DNA of 64,000 bases from Lentisphaerota bacterium (GCA_015061525.1 SUWK01000004.1:1-64000); one strand, 5' to 3'; shown: positions 11,283 to 21,809, numbered from the stretch's first letter. Notes: generated from the sequence alone by a model not told the origin. A program made the numbers and translations.

Positions 11283-12611
11283 ATGAAAGAATCTGCCGCA
11301 TCTGACAACAGCTCTCTCAGGAAGGCACTCCGCCGCCGCTGGTTTCCTTTATGGAAAATCGACGGTTATATTTTCCGTGAATTTATGATCAAATACACCA
11401 TCCTGCTTCTGGTGTTCATCATCCTTTTTGTCTTGAATGACATCTACCGGGATATTTCCGACTTCTTTGATGCCAAAGCCGACTGGCGGGAGGTGGTGAT
11501 GTATCTCATTTATAAAATGCCGGGCAATATCCGTTTCATATTGCCTATATCCATGCTGTTGGGATGTATGTGGACGATGGCGACTTTCGGCAAGAATCTG
11601 GAAGTGACAGCGATGCGGGCATCCGGATTGTCATTGTTCCGCTGCGGTTGGGCAATATTTTTCATGGGGTTGGTCGTCAGCGCTGTGAATATCTATTTCA
11701 ATGAGACATTGGTTCCGGAGACCAGTGTCAAAGCTGAAAGACTGTTTGATGCCAGTGCGGACAAACGGCGTTATGTCCATTCGCTGTTGGCGTACCGCAG
11801 TGATGACGGAAAGCGCAGATGGCTCTTTCAGCTTTTCTCCGGCGGCAGAAAATATCAGAATGTCACCGTAAAAACCGTCTGGAACAACGCAATGATCGAT
11901 GCGATACTCGGCACGTACGGCAGCGATAAATATGAAAAAACTTTGAAGTCCATGCTGGATGAAAAACGTTATCAGGAATTGGCATCCCTTGCACCGGAAG
12001 AACGTAAAGAGCGGATATTCAAACTTTTGAACGGCCGGAAACTTGACCTCACCATTCCGGAAGCGGAATACGATTATGAGACAAACTGCTGGCACTTTTA
12101 CAAAGGCAGATTTTTAAGCTATGATACCAATGAAGAAACCATGTTCAAAGCCAGCAGCGGTACGACTGCCATGCACAAAGATATCGGATTTGAAAAATTG
12201 ATATTCCCGAAAGCTGCCATTGATGAAAGCCCGCAGGATATAATCAATTCGGTAAAGGAAAAAGATGATCTCTCCACCCCGGTCATCTGGCAGGTACTCA
12301 AGCGCAACCCCAATATGCCGAAACAGGTGCGCTGTATTTATGAGACGGTATTCTTTTACCGGATAGCATTCCCGTGGGCAAGTTTTCTGGCGGTATTTCT
12401 CGGCATACCGCTTGCGGCAAAAAATGAACGTACCGGCAGTATGCTGGCAATAATTTCGGCAATAGTTCTGATTGTCGTTTATATCGTTGTTGCCCAACTG
12501 TTTCTGATGCTTGGCAAAAGCGGTGCCGTCAACCCGGTCTTTGCCGGATTGGCCCCGACCATCGCCTTTATCACCGCCGGAGCCTGGCGGCTGATTTCTG
12601 ACCGGAATTGA
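11283..12611 (+). CDS. LptF/LptG (YjgP/YjgQ) family LPS export permease
   Basis: IDGYIFREFMIKYTILLLVF... N-terminus, central periplasmic domain, C-terminal TM block FPWASFLAVFLGIPLAAKNERTGSML. Confidence 0.85.
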   Translation: MKESAASDNSSLRKALRRRWFPLWKIDGYIFREFMIKYTILLLVFIILFVLNDIYRDISDFFDAKADWREVVMYLIYKMPGNIRFILPISMLLGCMWTMATFGKNLEVTAMRASGLSLFRCGWAIFFMGLVVSAVNIYFNETLVPETSVKAERLFDASADKRRYVHSLLAYRSDDGKRRWLFQLFSGGRKYQNVTVKTVWNNAMIDAILGTYGSDKYEKTLKSMLDEKRYQELASLAPEERKERIFKLLNGRKLDLTIPEAEYDYETNCWHFYKGRFLSYDTNEETMFKASSGTTAMHKDIGFEKLIFPKAAIDESPQDIINSVKEKDDLSTPVIWQVLKRNPNMPKQVRCIYETVFFYRIAFPWASFLAVFLGIPLAAKNERTGSMLAIISAIVLIVVYIVVAQLFLMLGKSGAVNPVFAGLAPTIAFITAGAWRLISDRN

Positions 12612-13450
12612 ATATGTTTAAGATCATCGACACCCACTTCCATCTGCCAAGTGCGGAAGAAAAAAGTTTTGAAGCGTTTGAAGAACAGTTTCAAAACGAT
12701 GTCAGCCGTGCGGCAGAAGCGTTATCTTTGAATAAAGAAGATTTTTCCTTTGCATTCGTAGCCGCGGGGGGCGATCACACCGAAAGCTGCCGGGCAAAAG
12801 AGTACGCCGCATTGCATGACAATGTCCGTTACTCCTGCGGTGTCCATCCGCATCAGGCAGAGAACTATTTGGCAGATCCGCAGGATTTCAGCATATTCAA
12901 AAACGATCCGAAACTTTGTGCTATCGGTGAAATCGGTCTGGATTATTTTTATGAAAAATCTCCGGTTATTGAACAACGTCAGGTCTTTGAAGAGTTTCTC
13001 CAACTGGCACTGGATTGGGATCTGCCCGCGATGCTCCATATCCGGGATAAAGAGGGTGGATTTGAAGCCGGAAACGATGCGTTGGAGCGTTTGAGCAGAT
13101 TTGCGGCAAAAGGCGGCAGATTTGTCATCCATTGCTGTACGATTCCGGAAGAAAAAATCGACAGTTTTCTGGATTTGGGGGCAATGATCGGAGTGACCGG
13201 CATGATCACATTCAAACGGGCGGAAAATGTCCGCAGTATGCTGAAAAAAGTCCCTGCGGAACGTCTGCTGCTGGAAACCGATTCTCCATATCTTGCTCCC
13301 ATACCGTTCCGGGGCGGAGAAAATTCACCGGGCTTGCTTCCGCTGGCGGCACAGATGCTTGCCGTGGAACGCGATATGAGTCTGGCTGAATTATGTGAAC
13401 TCACCACCGGCAATGCCGAAAAGTTTTATTTCAGTACCAAACAGGATTGA
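12608..13450 (+). CDS. tatD: TatD family metal-dependent hydrolase
   Basis: IIDTHFHL, CGVHPHQAENY, IGEIGLDYFYE, LLETDSPYLAP motifs. Confidence 0.92.
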   Translation: MNMFKIIDTHFHLPSAEEKSFEAFEEQFQNDVSRAAEALSLNKEDFSFAFVAAGGDHTESCRAKEYAALHDNVRYSCGVHPHQAENYLADPQDFSIFKNDPKLCAIGEIGLDYFYEKSPVIEQRQVFEEFLQLALDWDLPAMLHIRDKEGGFEAGNDALERLSRFAAKGGRFVIHCCTIPEEKIDSFLDLGAMIGVTGMITFKRAENVRSMLKKVPAERLLLETDSPYLAPIPFRGGENSPGLLPLAAQMLAVERDMSLAELCELTTGNAEKFYFSTKQD

Positions 13451-13456
13451 CGATTT

Positions 13457-14011
13457 ATGAGCGTGGAACGGTTTATTTTTGAAATGATTTCCGGGTCGGT
13501 AATATTTGCGGCTCTGGGTTGCGGATTTTTCCTTGCTTCAGAAAAAACGATTTCCCGATTGGAAAAACTCTGCCGTAACAAAGTTATCGGTCTTGTGATT
13601 GCACTGCCGGCACTTATATCATGTATCCCGCATGCACAGATCGTGGCGCCGGGTATATTGCAGAATCCGGCAGTATTATGGCTTCTGGCACTTGCAATAC
13701 CGGTATTGAGTTATTTTTATATTGATTTTTATGCGGCACGTGCCATTGGCGGAGCGATCATAATTCTGGCATACGATCTCATCCACGTTGCCTATGAAGA
13801 GGCATTTGCCGGAGCCGCAGTGTTTACGATAGCAGCATGGATATTCGGCTTTGCCGGAATATGGATCTCGGGCAAACCGTGTGCCTTGCGCGACTGGTTC
13901 AGACTGGCGGCGCGCAAAAACAGTTTCAAAATCGCATCTGCGGCGGCAGCATTCTTCTGTGCGGTGCTTTTCCTTGCGGCACTTTTCATCGGATTCGGCA
14001 GACTGCAATGA
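13457..14011 (+). CDS. Hypothetical integral membrane protein
   Basis: 184 aa, multiple hydrophobic segments; ATGA overlap with the next gene supports translation. Confidence 0.7.
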   Translation: MSVERFIFEMISGSVIFAALGCGFFLASEKTISRLEKLCRNKVIGLVIALPALISCIPHAQIVAPGILQNPAVLWLLALAIPVLSYFYIDFYAARAIGGAIIILAYDLIHVAYEEAFAGAAVFTIAAWIFGFAGIWISGKPCALRDWFRLAARKNSFKIASAAAAFFCAVLFLAALFIGFGRLQ

Positions 14012-14889
14012 GTGTATGTGAGCTTTGCCCGCGCCGGTGCGGGATCGACCGGAGCATGACCCCGGGTTACTGCGGCATGACCGATGAAATAAAAATCGCC
14101 CGTGCCGGACTGCACTTTTGGGAAGAACCGGTCATAAGCGGAGACAAAGGTTCGGGAACCGTATTTTTTTCCGGATGCAATCTGCGCTGTGTATTCTGTC
14201 AGAATTACAACATCAGCAGCGGCGGAAACGGTAAACCGGTCACAGTTGAACGGCTGAAAGAGATCTATCAGGAATTGGTTGCCAAAGGCGCGCACAATAT
14301 CAATCTGGTAACGCCTGGGCATTATATTGAACCGATCATCAAATCATTGGAAAAATCCCCCGGAGTACCGGTAGTTTGGAACTCAAACGGATATGATTCC
14401 GTTGAAAGTTTGCGAAAACTGGAAGGCAAAGTGCAAATATTTTTGCCGGATTTGAAATATGCCGATAATAACGCGGCAAAGAAATACAGCGGAGCGGCAG
14501 ACTATTTTGAAACTGCATGCGCGGCAATTGATGAAATGTACCGTCAGACCGGAGATTTTGAATTTGATGCTGACGGAATGTTGAAAAAAGGGGTGATAAT
14601 CCGTCATCTGATTTTGCCGGGATCGATCGAAAACAGTTTAAAAGTAATCGACTATGTCAGCAAACGCTTTTCTCCGGGGCAGGTGCTTTTCGGATTGATG
14701 CGTCAGTATATTCCCTGCGGGATGGTTTCTGAAGAAAAATTTCCGGAAATCAACCGGAAAGTGACTGATGAAGAGTACCAGATCGTGGAAGATGCACTGT
14801 TTGCTTCCGGTATCGAAGACGGTTATGTACAGGATGAAAGCTCCGCAAGTGAAGCGTTTATCCCGGATTTTGATAATACGGGAGTGTAG
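14008..14889 (+). CDS. Radical SAM protein of the PflX/COG1313 type
   Basis: CELCPRRCGIDR...GYCG and CNLRCVFCQNYNIS; start chosen at the ATGA overlap at 14008 (ORF track start at 13837 is too early). Confidence 0.85.
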   Translation: MSVCELCPRRCGIDRSMTPGYCGMTDEIKIARAGLHFWEEPVISGDKGSGTVFFSGCNLRCVFCQNYNISSGGNGKPVTVERLKEIYQELVAKGAHNINLVTPGHYIEPIIKSLEKSPGVPVVWNSNGYDSVESLRKLEGKVQIFLPDLKYADNNAAKKYSGAADYFETACAAIDEMYRQTGDFEFDADGMLKKGVIIRHLILPGSIENSLKVIDYVSKRFSPGQVLFGLMRQYIPCGMVSEEKFPEINRKVTDEEYQIVEDALFASGIEDGYVQDESSASEAFIPDFDNTGV

Positions 14890-14904
14890 AACGGCGGATA
14901 ACGG

Positions 14905-15339
14905 GCGGCAAACGTGCCGCTGCGGGGTGTCGCGCCCTCCCGTTGGTCGTGCTTGATCGATTTAAGCCGCGACTGCGGCGTACAACTACCTCACGCCTGC
15001 CGGGCTTTCAGCCCGGCGACAGGCGCAAACTCCAGCAGCTCAAGGCGCGTTATCGCACAGCAGGGCGTGTTTTGTCAAGGCGGCGGCGAGGGCGTGGGCT
15101 CACGCCCTCAACCGAGCCGACGTCCGCAGACAAGGCGCGCTCCTGTCAAGCAAAATCAAACACTACCTCACGCCTGTCCGGCATCAGCCGGACGACAGGC
15201 GCAAACTCCAGCAGCTCAAGGCGCGTTATCGCACAGCAGGGCGTGTTTTGTCAAGGCGGCGGCGAGGGCGTGGGCTCACGCCCTCAACCGAGCCGACGTC
15301 CGCAGACAAGGCGCGCTCCTGCAAAGCGAGAACGCGCCG
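14905..15339. repeat. Interspersed GC-rich repeat R1 (copy a) with internal tandem duplication (177-bp offset)
   Basis: Begins gcggcaaacgtgccgctgcg(g/a)ggtgtcgcgccc, ends gcaaagcgagaacgc; internal copies about 14985-15145 and 15162-15325; same ends found at 33665-33941. Confidence 0.85.
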
Positions 15340-15352
15340 ATCTTTTTACTTT

Positions 15353-18031
15353 TTACTTCCCGGGGCGCAGATGATCGAGATAACGGCCGATGCGGAAGGT
15401 ACGGACGATAAAAGGATTCTGCCGGGTGATATCACGGATGGATTCGATGAATTTTTTCTGCTTGGCTTTGTAGTCGGCAGAGTCACGATCTTTGGCGAGA
15501 TAAAGTTCGCGGTGCATCATGCCGAGGGTCATGCCATGCTGGAGAAATTCGACGCGGGCAAGCGATTCGGGATCATCTTTGACCAGAGCTTTGGCACGAT
15601 CAAGACAATCCTGCAGCTCTTTGGCGCGGGCATCGGTGACCAGATCAAAGAGTTTGCCGCGTTTAATTGCCTGTTCATCGGAGATTTTTTCAAGCAGCAG
15701 ATGATATTTTTTGATTTCGGGAGCGGCTTTGCCGAAACCGGATTTGCAGAAATCGTCGAAGATGGTTTCAAAATCGACCTTTTCATAGTTGAGCTGTGCT
15801 TTGGCGGCGGCGTAGTAGGTGAAGCCTTTGAATGCCCAGATACCTTCAAAGCAGTCGATATCGTTGCCGACGAGATTGTTGGCTTTCATAAGTTCGATAT
15901 CGTTGAACATCTTGCGTCCGAAGTTCTGCGGCATCAGGTGGTTGCGATAGCCCCAGAACGCGTTGGGGCGCCACAGAAGCGGGTTGCCGAAACGGCTCCA
16001 GGCGGCGATGGTTTTCAAACCTTTCTGACGGCCGTCTTCATTGGTGTAGTTGCACGCCACACTGAAAAGGATAAGCGACGGATGCGGTTTCAGCTTGACC
16101 GGACGGTCGGCGTAAGCGGAATAAGCGTAGAAGCAGAATTGCTTGCCGGGAACCTCTTTGAGGATCTCTTCCACGACCTGATTGGTGAAGTGGAGGACAC
16201 GGTCGCTCAAGGCGACATATTTGATCTTTTTGCGAACCGGGACGAAAACAGACATTTCGATCGGCATGGAGTTCACGGGATCAAGTTTGCGGCACTCTTC
16301 ACACAGACAGAAACTGGTATAACCGCCGTCGTTGAAGCAGAGAGAAACGGCTTCTTTGTAAGGATATTTTTTGAAGATGGCGATTTTCTCTTTGGCGATG
16401 ACCTTGGGCAGATCTTTATTGGAGTGGCACAAGCGGGGACGTTCGCCCTGTTTGCGGGAACCGTCCGGCTGAACGGCGAAGTATTCCGGATGCTTTTTCC
16501 CGTAATCTTTGTACAAATGACCGTAAGCGTGTCCCCAGTCCAGAATACGCTCTTCTTTGGGCGGTTTCCAACCGAGACGTTTTTCATCATCGTTGAAGCC
16601 GTGCCAGTGGAGATATTCGCGGTTGAATGGAGCATCTTTGCCGTATTTCTGCTCAAGAGCGAGCAATTCCTCCGCTGAAATACCGAAAATACCGCCGGTA
16701 GCAGCATAGTTGCCCTGCAAAAGGGTAAAAGAACGGGTGGAACGCGCCATGTAGAGCTTGGCGGTTTCATTGATATCGATTTCAGGAGCGATGATCACAC
16801 TCTTTTTGGGAATGACCTTGCCGGAAACTCCCGGCCAGAGATAGCGGATGCCCATGGATTCAAGGAACAAACTCAAAGCGTGGGAAGCACCTTTGACCGG
16901 ACCGCCGACAAAAAGGTGGTTGCCTTTGCGTTTGATAACTACCGTATCGCGGGAAGAGTGGGCAGGTTTGAGACCGAATTTTTCAGCGGCGGCACCATCA
17001 CCGATGATGACCGCATTCTGTTTGGCATCGGGATATTTATCCACGATTTTAAAATCTTTACCGCTCATTTTATCGAGGTGATATTTGAGTTCCAATGCGA
17101 GATTTTTGATCTCCTGATTGTCAGTTGCCGGATAGATGACCGCCATGGTCTTGCTGTCACACAGAACCAAGCCCGGTTTGTACTTGGGGAAACCGGAACG
17201 CAAAGCCGGTTTGTTTTTAAAGGAGTCTTCCAGTTTGAGATTGCCTGGTGCGCCGAGCGGTTTATCGCCCCAACTGCTGAGTTTTGAATTGACTTCCACC
17301 TCTTTGACACTGTTCAAAGCCTTAAAATACAACTCTTTAAGGACTTCAACAGCGTTGCCTTCCGGGGTGAAGATAAAGTTGCCGACATCATCGGGATAAC
17401 CGAGAGATTTTTTGTTTTTATTGAAATAGGATTTCAGACGCATCAGCGAGGGGGATATCCACCAGACCTGTCCTTTGCCGACGGAATAGCGTGTAGCGGC
17501 GGCAATTTTTTTACCATCCGGCATGACATACCATGCCAGAACTTCAGTTTTGGGATCGAGCTTGGAGGCACCGCCGCCCATGCCGAGCTGCCAATCCGGA
17601 AGAATATTGGTACTGCTGCCAACAGTCACACCTTTAGCTTTGTCGACATTGACAAATTCGCTGAATCCGAATATCTGCGAACCGGATTTGGAAAATTCTT
17701 TTTTCCCCATCATATCCAGCGGGATATAGCAGTTGACGATCAATGTGCCGCCGTCATTGAGATACGCCATCAATTGTTCGCGGCTTTCCGGCGTAATGAG
17801 CAGCGGTTTGATCTTCTCATATTTGATCAGATTTCCGATGTAGACGGCGCTGAAATTTTTATATTCAGCTATTGGAACCGTACCGACTTTGCACACCCAC
17901 GGATTTTTGGAACAAACGTCAGCCAACATAACTTTGGTATCATACTTGTAACCGCCGACCGACAACGGGCGCGGAGCTGCAGCCAGAATCATTCCGGCAA
18001 ATACAGCCATCAGCAAACTTGACCTTTTCAT
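15353..18031 (-). CDS. Secreted DUF4838-family (GH67/GH20-like fold) protein, large form
   Basis: Signal peptide MKRSSLLMAVFAGMILAAAP; paralogous to 18829-21483 and 48145-50910; CLCEECRKLDPVN motif. Confidence 0.8.
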   Translation of the reverse strand: MKRSSLLMAVFAGMILAAAPRPLSVGGYKYDTKVMLADVCSKNPWVCKVGTVPIAEYKNFSAVYIGNLIKYEKIKPLLITPESREQLMAYLNDGGTLIVNCYIPLDMMGKKEFSKSGSQIFGFSEFVNVDKAKGVTVGSSTNILPDWQLGMGGGASKLDPKTEVLAWYVMPDGKKIAAATRYSVGKGQVWWISPSLMRLKSYFNKNKKSLGYPDDVGNFIFTPEGNAVEVLKELYFKALNSVKEVEVNSKLSSWGDKPLGAPGNLKLEDSFKNKPALRSGFPKYKPGLVLCDSKTMAVIYPATDNQEIKNLALELKYHLDKMSGKDFKIVDKYPDAKQNAVIIGDGAAAEKFGLKPAHSSRDTVVIKRKGNHLFVGGPVKGASHALSLFLESMGIRYLWPGVSGKVIPKKSVIIAPEIDINETAKLYMARSTRSFTLLQGNYAATGGIFGISAEELLALEQKYGKDAPFNREYLHWHGFNDDEKRLGWKPPKEERILDWGHAYGHLYKDYGKKHPEYFAVQPDGSRKQGERPRLCHSNKDLPKVIAKEKIAIFKKYPYKEAVSLCFNDGGYTSFCLCEECRKLDPVNSMPIEMSVFVPVRKKIKYVALSDRVLHFTNQVVEEILKEVPGKQFCFYAYSAYADRPVKLKPHPSLILFSVACNYTNEDGRQKGLKTIAAWSRFGNPLLWRPNAFWGYRNHLMPQNFGRKMFNDIELMKANNLVGNDIDCFEGIWAFKGFTYYAAAKAQLNYEKVDFETIFDDFCKSGFGKAAPEIKKYHLLLEKISDEQAIKRGKLFDLVTDARAKELQDCLDRAKALVKDDPESLARVEFLQHGMTLGMMHRELYLAKDRDSADYKAKQKKFIESIRDITRQNPFIVRTFRIGRYLDHLRPGK

Positions 18032-18050
18032 AAATCATTCTCCCTTTTAG

Positions 18051-18799
18051 TTAATTCACTGCCGGGTCATTCGCCCGCCAGAAATAATGAAATTTTTTCT
18101 TTGTCGCGTTATCTTTGGAATTACGGTCTTCCGCCACTGGAATATCCCGTACCCTGATCGTCCCGATATGTCCATCCAAATATGCTATATTTGCCGTTTT
18201 ATTGTGACGGAATCCGACAGTTGTGGTAAATTCGCTGGTGTTGATTCGGGTGACAGTTCCTGATTTCGGGTTCGGAGAATCCAATCCGGCGGCTTCGGTT
18301 ATCAGCGGCGCCTGGCTCGGCCGTTTGAATTTATTGGCTTTGTTGGCATCCGTCAGCGCCCCATAATAGTAAAAGAACCTTGACCATGCAATATGACTGT
18401 CGGATGATGTTCCAAACAGCCTGCCGGGGCAACCGGAAAAAACCAGATTGGTTTTGGAATAGTTGTAGTTGGAATAACGTGAAACCAACTGGTAATAGTA
18501 TTTATACGGATAAGGCATGGAGTCTCTTTTTATCCACGGCAAATAGTCGTTGAAATCACTGATATAAAACAAATGCAGTTGAGTGAACTGTTTCATATTA
18601 CTGCCGCAACTTGCCGCCCTGCCGCGGTTGCGGGCGTTCTGCAAAGCGGGAAGCAGAATTGCTGCCAGAATTGCGATGATGGCGATGACCACAAGCAGTT
18701 CAATAAGAGTAAAGCGGTACGCTTTACTCCCGCCATGGCGGGAGTAAAGCGGTACGCTTTACTCCCGCCATGGCGGGGAGTTTCAGAAATATTTTTCAT
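18051..18799 (-). pseudogene. Type IV pseudopilin-like protein (prepilin-type H-X9-DG class); start codon out of frame because of a 35-bp tandem duplication
   Basis: ATG at 18799 ([19 protein letters not shown]) is joined to [24 protein letters not shown] only if one of the two exact 35-bp units (18708-18742, 18743-18777) is removed; C-terminal [12 protein letters not shown]. Confidence 0.75.
18708..18777. repeat. Exact tandem duplication of a 35-bp unit made of two hairpins
   Basis: agtaaagcggtacgctttactcccgccatggcggg repeated twice without mismatch. Confidence 0.95.
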
Positions 18800-18828
18800 A
18801 TACGATCTTTTCCTTTCTATTCAGATGA

Positions 18829-21483
18829 TTATCTCAAATACGGACTGTAAAAACCGATTTTTTCCGGATTGACTGCTGCCGGATCAGTGAGCGCATATTC
18901 CCGGATGATACGGATGAATTCTTTGCGTAAAGCGGGAAATTCCGGAGAATTGTTTTTCTTGGCGAAGTGAAGTTTACGGCAGACTTTGCCGACATTCAGA
19001 CCTTTTTCCAGAAAGTTGATGCGGGTGATGACTTCATCATCGCCTTTGGCAAGATCACGTGCCTTATCCAGCAGTTTCCCGAGGGAAACAAGATCATTTT
19101 CAGAAACAAGTTCGATGTAATGGGTATTGGTTTCAGCGGCTTTGTTGAAAAGCGTCTCCAGTAAATTGAAATACTCTTTTACCGCAGGAGCGGCGGCATT
19201 GAAGCCTTTTTCGCAAAAATCATTGAAAATGGTATCGTAATCAACGCCCGCATAGTTCCATTGCGCCTTGCCGAATGCGTAATAAACCAGAGTCTTGCAT
19301 GCCCACTGCATTTCAAAGTCATCGAGGTCGTCACCGATGATATTGTTGGCTTTAAAGAGTTCAAGGTCGTTGAAAAGTTTTCTGGCAAAGTTCTGCGGTA
19401 TCACCACATCCCGGAAACCGGAGAGTGCATTGGGGCGCCACAGCATCGGATTGCCGAAGTGGGTCCAGGCGGCAACGGTTTTCAACGCTTTCTGCCGGTA
19501 GGCTTCGCTGGTGTATCTGCCGGCAACGCTGAAAAGAATAAGCGACGGATGCGGTTTGACTTTGACCGGCGGTTTTTCGTATTCAGCATAGGCATACAAG
19601 GTAAACTTTTTTCCGGGAACCTCTTTTAAAACGCCTTCAGCGATGCGGTTGCTGAAAGTCAGCACCCGGTCGGCAAATGAGACATATTCGATACGTTTGC
19701 GCACCGGGGCAAAAACCAGCATGGATGCCTTATGCGCATTGACCGGGTCAAGTTTGCGGCAGTTTGAACACATGCACATACTGGAGTGACCACCGTCATT
19801 CAGACAGAGCGAAACCGCCTTTTTTTCCGGATAAGCCTTGAACTGCGCCACCTTTTCAGCGACGATGAGTTTTACCAGTTCTTCATTGGAGTGGCACAGC
19901 CGGGGCCGGGCGGGCTGCTTGCGGCTGCCGTCGGGCTGCAGAGCAAAACATTGCGGATATTTTTTACCGTAAACTTTAAAGAGGTGGTTGAATGCATGTC
20001 CCCATTCATAGATTTTTTTGGTTTTATGATCATATCCGAAACGGCGGGGATCTTCATTGACACCGTGCCACTGGAAATAGCCCCGGTTGTATTTACCGTC
20101 ACGGGAATATTTCGCCCATATCTTTTCCATTTCTTCGGAAGTGAAGCCGAACTTCTTGATCGATCCCGCCCAGCGGTCACGGAAACCGTTGTCACGAACC
20201 GAACGGACCATATAGAATTTGGCAACATGATTTATATCCATTTCCGGAGCAATGATCTCTTTTTTGCGGGGAATAACCTTGCCGCTCACCCCCGGCCAGA
20301 GGTAGCGGCAGCCGAGAACTTCGAGGAAAACGGTCACCGCCTGCGAAATACCGCAGCTGATGCCGCCGACAAAAAGGTGATTGCCTTTGCGGCGGATCAT
20401 GATGGTGTCGCGGTCGGGAACAGAAATTTTAAAACCGAATTTTGCGGCGGCAGTTTCCGGACCGCCGAGGATGACCGCTTTCTGACTTGCATCGGGATAC
20501 GCGGTGACGATCTTGAAATCTTTACCGCTCATTTTGTCCAGATGAAACTTCACTTCCCGTGCCAGAGCTCCGGTCTCCTTTCCGGCGGAATAAATGACCG
20601 CCTGACCTTTGCTGTCGCACAGCACAAGTCCCGGCTTGTACTCCGGGAAACCGGAACGCAGAATCGGTTTGTTTTCAAAAGTGTCGTTGAGTTTCATATT
20701 TCCCGGTGCGCCGAGCGGCTTGGTTCCCCAATCCTGTGCGCTTTTATTGACGGAGATACCGGAAGCACTGTTGAATGCCCGGTTGTAGATGCCTTCCAGA
20801 GACTCCACCGCTTCACCGGCGCGGGAGGCGATAAAGTTGCCCTGATCATCCGGCACCCCGAGACTGATTTTCCTTTTGCTGTAATATTCTTTGAGACGGT
20901 TCAACGGAACGCTGATCCACCAGAGCTGCCCTTTACCGAACTTTTTGCGAACGACCGCAGGAAGAGTTTTGCCGTTTTCCAGAACGAAAGATGCCAGGAC
21001 TTCAGCTTCCGGAGCAAGCCGGTTTGCCGCGACAGAACCGCCGTGCTGCCAGTCATAAAGCTCTTTACCATCCCCAAGTTTCACTCCGGAGATCTTATCT
21101 TTGCAGGAAAAAGTCTCCTTGAAACCGAAAAGTTTCACCATCTCTTTGCGGTTCTTTTTATTCAGCAGACTGCGGGGCATGTCTCCGCTGGTGATGATGA
21201 TACCGCCGTCATTGAGGTAATCCAGAACATTTTTACGGGCGGCAGGAGTATTCCACATGACTTCTTCCGGAGCTTTTTTAAGCTGTTCACCCAGAAAAAC
21301 CGCGCTGTATTTCTTGTAATCACAGGTTTCCGGAGTTACCGATTCGCCGATCCAGCAGTTTTTGTTGACGATCTCCCCCATGATGCGGCGCGATTCATAG
21401 CGGTAACCGCCGACAGCGACCGGACGGGCGGCAAAGAGCACCGCCGCACAACAGCACAGAATAAATCCGGACAAACGTTTCAT
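18829..21483 (-). CDS. Secreted DUF4838-family protein, large form
   Basis: MKRLSGFILCCCAAVLFAARP signal peptide with SD GAGGAAG; end-to-end similarity with the 15353 gene product. Confidence 0.8.
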   Translation of the reverse strand: MKRLSGFILCCCAAVLFAARPVAVGGYRYESRRIMGEIVNKNCWIGESVTPETCDYKKYSAVFLGEQLKKAPEEVMWNTPAARKNVLDYLNDGGIIITSGDMPRSLLNKKNRKEMVKLFGFKETFSCKDKISGVKLGDGKELYDWQHGGSVAANRLAPEAEVLASFVLENGKTLPAVVRKKFGKGQLWWISVPLNRLKEYYSKRKISLGVPDDQGNFIASRAGEAVESLEGIYNRAFNSASGISVNKSAQDWGTKPLGAPGNMKLNDTFENKPILRSGFPEYKPGLVLCDSKGQAVIYSAGKETGALAREVKFHLDKMSGKDFKIVTAYPDASQKAVILGGPETAAAKFGFKISVPDRDTIMIRRKGNHLFVGGISCGISQAVTVFLEVLGCRYLWPGVSGKVIPRKKEIIAPEMDINHVAKFYMVRSVRDNGFRDRWAGSIKKFGFTSEEMEKIWAKYSRDGKYNRGYFQWHGVNEDPRRFGYDHKTKKIYEWGHAFNHLFKVYGKKYPQCFALQPDGSRKQPARPRLCHSNEELVKLIVAEKVAQFKAYPEKKAVSLCLNDGGHSSMCMCSNCRKLDPVNAHKASMLVFAPVRKRIEYVSFADRVLTFSNRIAEGVLKEVPGKKFTLYAYAEYEKPPVKVKPHPSLILFSVAGRYTSEAYRQKALKTVAAWTHFGNPMLWRPNALSGFRDVVIPQNFARKLFNDLELFKANNIIGDDLDDFEMQWACKTLVYYAFGKAQWNYAGVDYDTIFNDFCEKGFNAAAPAVKEYFNLLETLFNKAAETNTHYIELVSENDLVSLGKLLDKARDLAKGDDEVITRINFLEKGLNVGKVCRKLHFAKKNNSPEFPALRKEFIRIIREYALTDPAAVNPEKIGFYSPYLR

Positions 21484-21571
21484 TTTCTTCCTCCATGTAA
21501 AAGTTGCAATAATAATGATGATGACAGAACTTCGGAACATCCATTAATATAAAGCAACTGTTTATTCTTCC

Positions 21572-21611
21572 ATGTTCAAAATGCGCAATAATTTGCTTAA
21601 AATGCTCAAAA
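21572..21611. promoter_or_regulatory. Putative AraC-type operator (21-bp direct-repeat period)
   Basis: atgttcaaaatgcgcaataatttgcttaaaatgctcaaaa, matches 62601-62640 at 33 of 40 positions. Confidence 0.55.
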
Positions 21612-21809
21612 CACATCATCTGCGCCGAAGTACACAGATATATCCATAATTTACCATCACATTCTGCTTTTGTCAAGCGACAATATTTTTCTGTACGGGA
21701 CGCAGCGGTAAAAAAATAGATTTTTTTGAACAGCCCCTTGAAAAAATCTTCATGACATGTATATTATCGTCAGACCATTGAAAAGCAACCTTACAAAGAG
21801 AGTTTCATT

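Noticed and set aside
14914-15411. 165-aa and 143-aa plus-strand ORFs
   Set aside because: Lie within repeat R1; frames differ between copies.
15248-16678. 476-aa plus-strand ORF
   Set aside because: Starts inside repeat R1 and then runs antisense to the 15353 DUF4838 gene.
18051-18692. ORF-track pseudopilin starting at GTG 18692 (MVIAIIAIL)
   Set aside because: Start falls inside the conserved TLIELLVV helix; the real start is upstream at 18799 but is out of frame because of the 35-bp duplication.
19786-21552. 588-aa plus-strand ORF
   Set aside because: Antisense to the DUF4838 gene with matching codon structure on the minus strand; a composition artefact with no recognisable domain.
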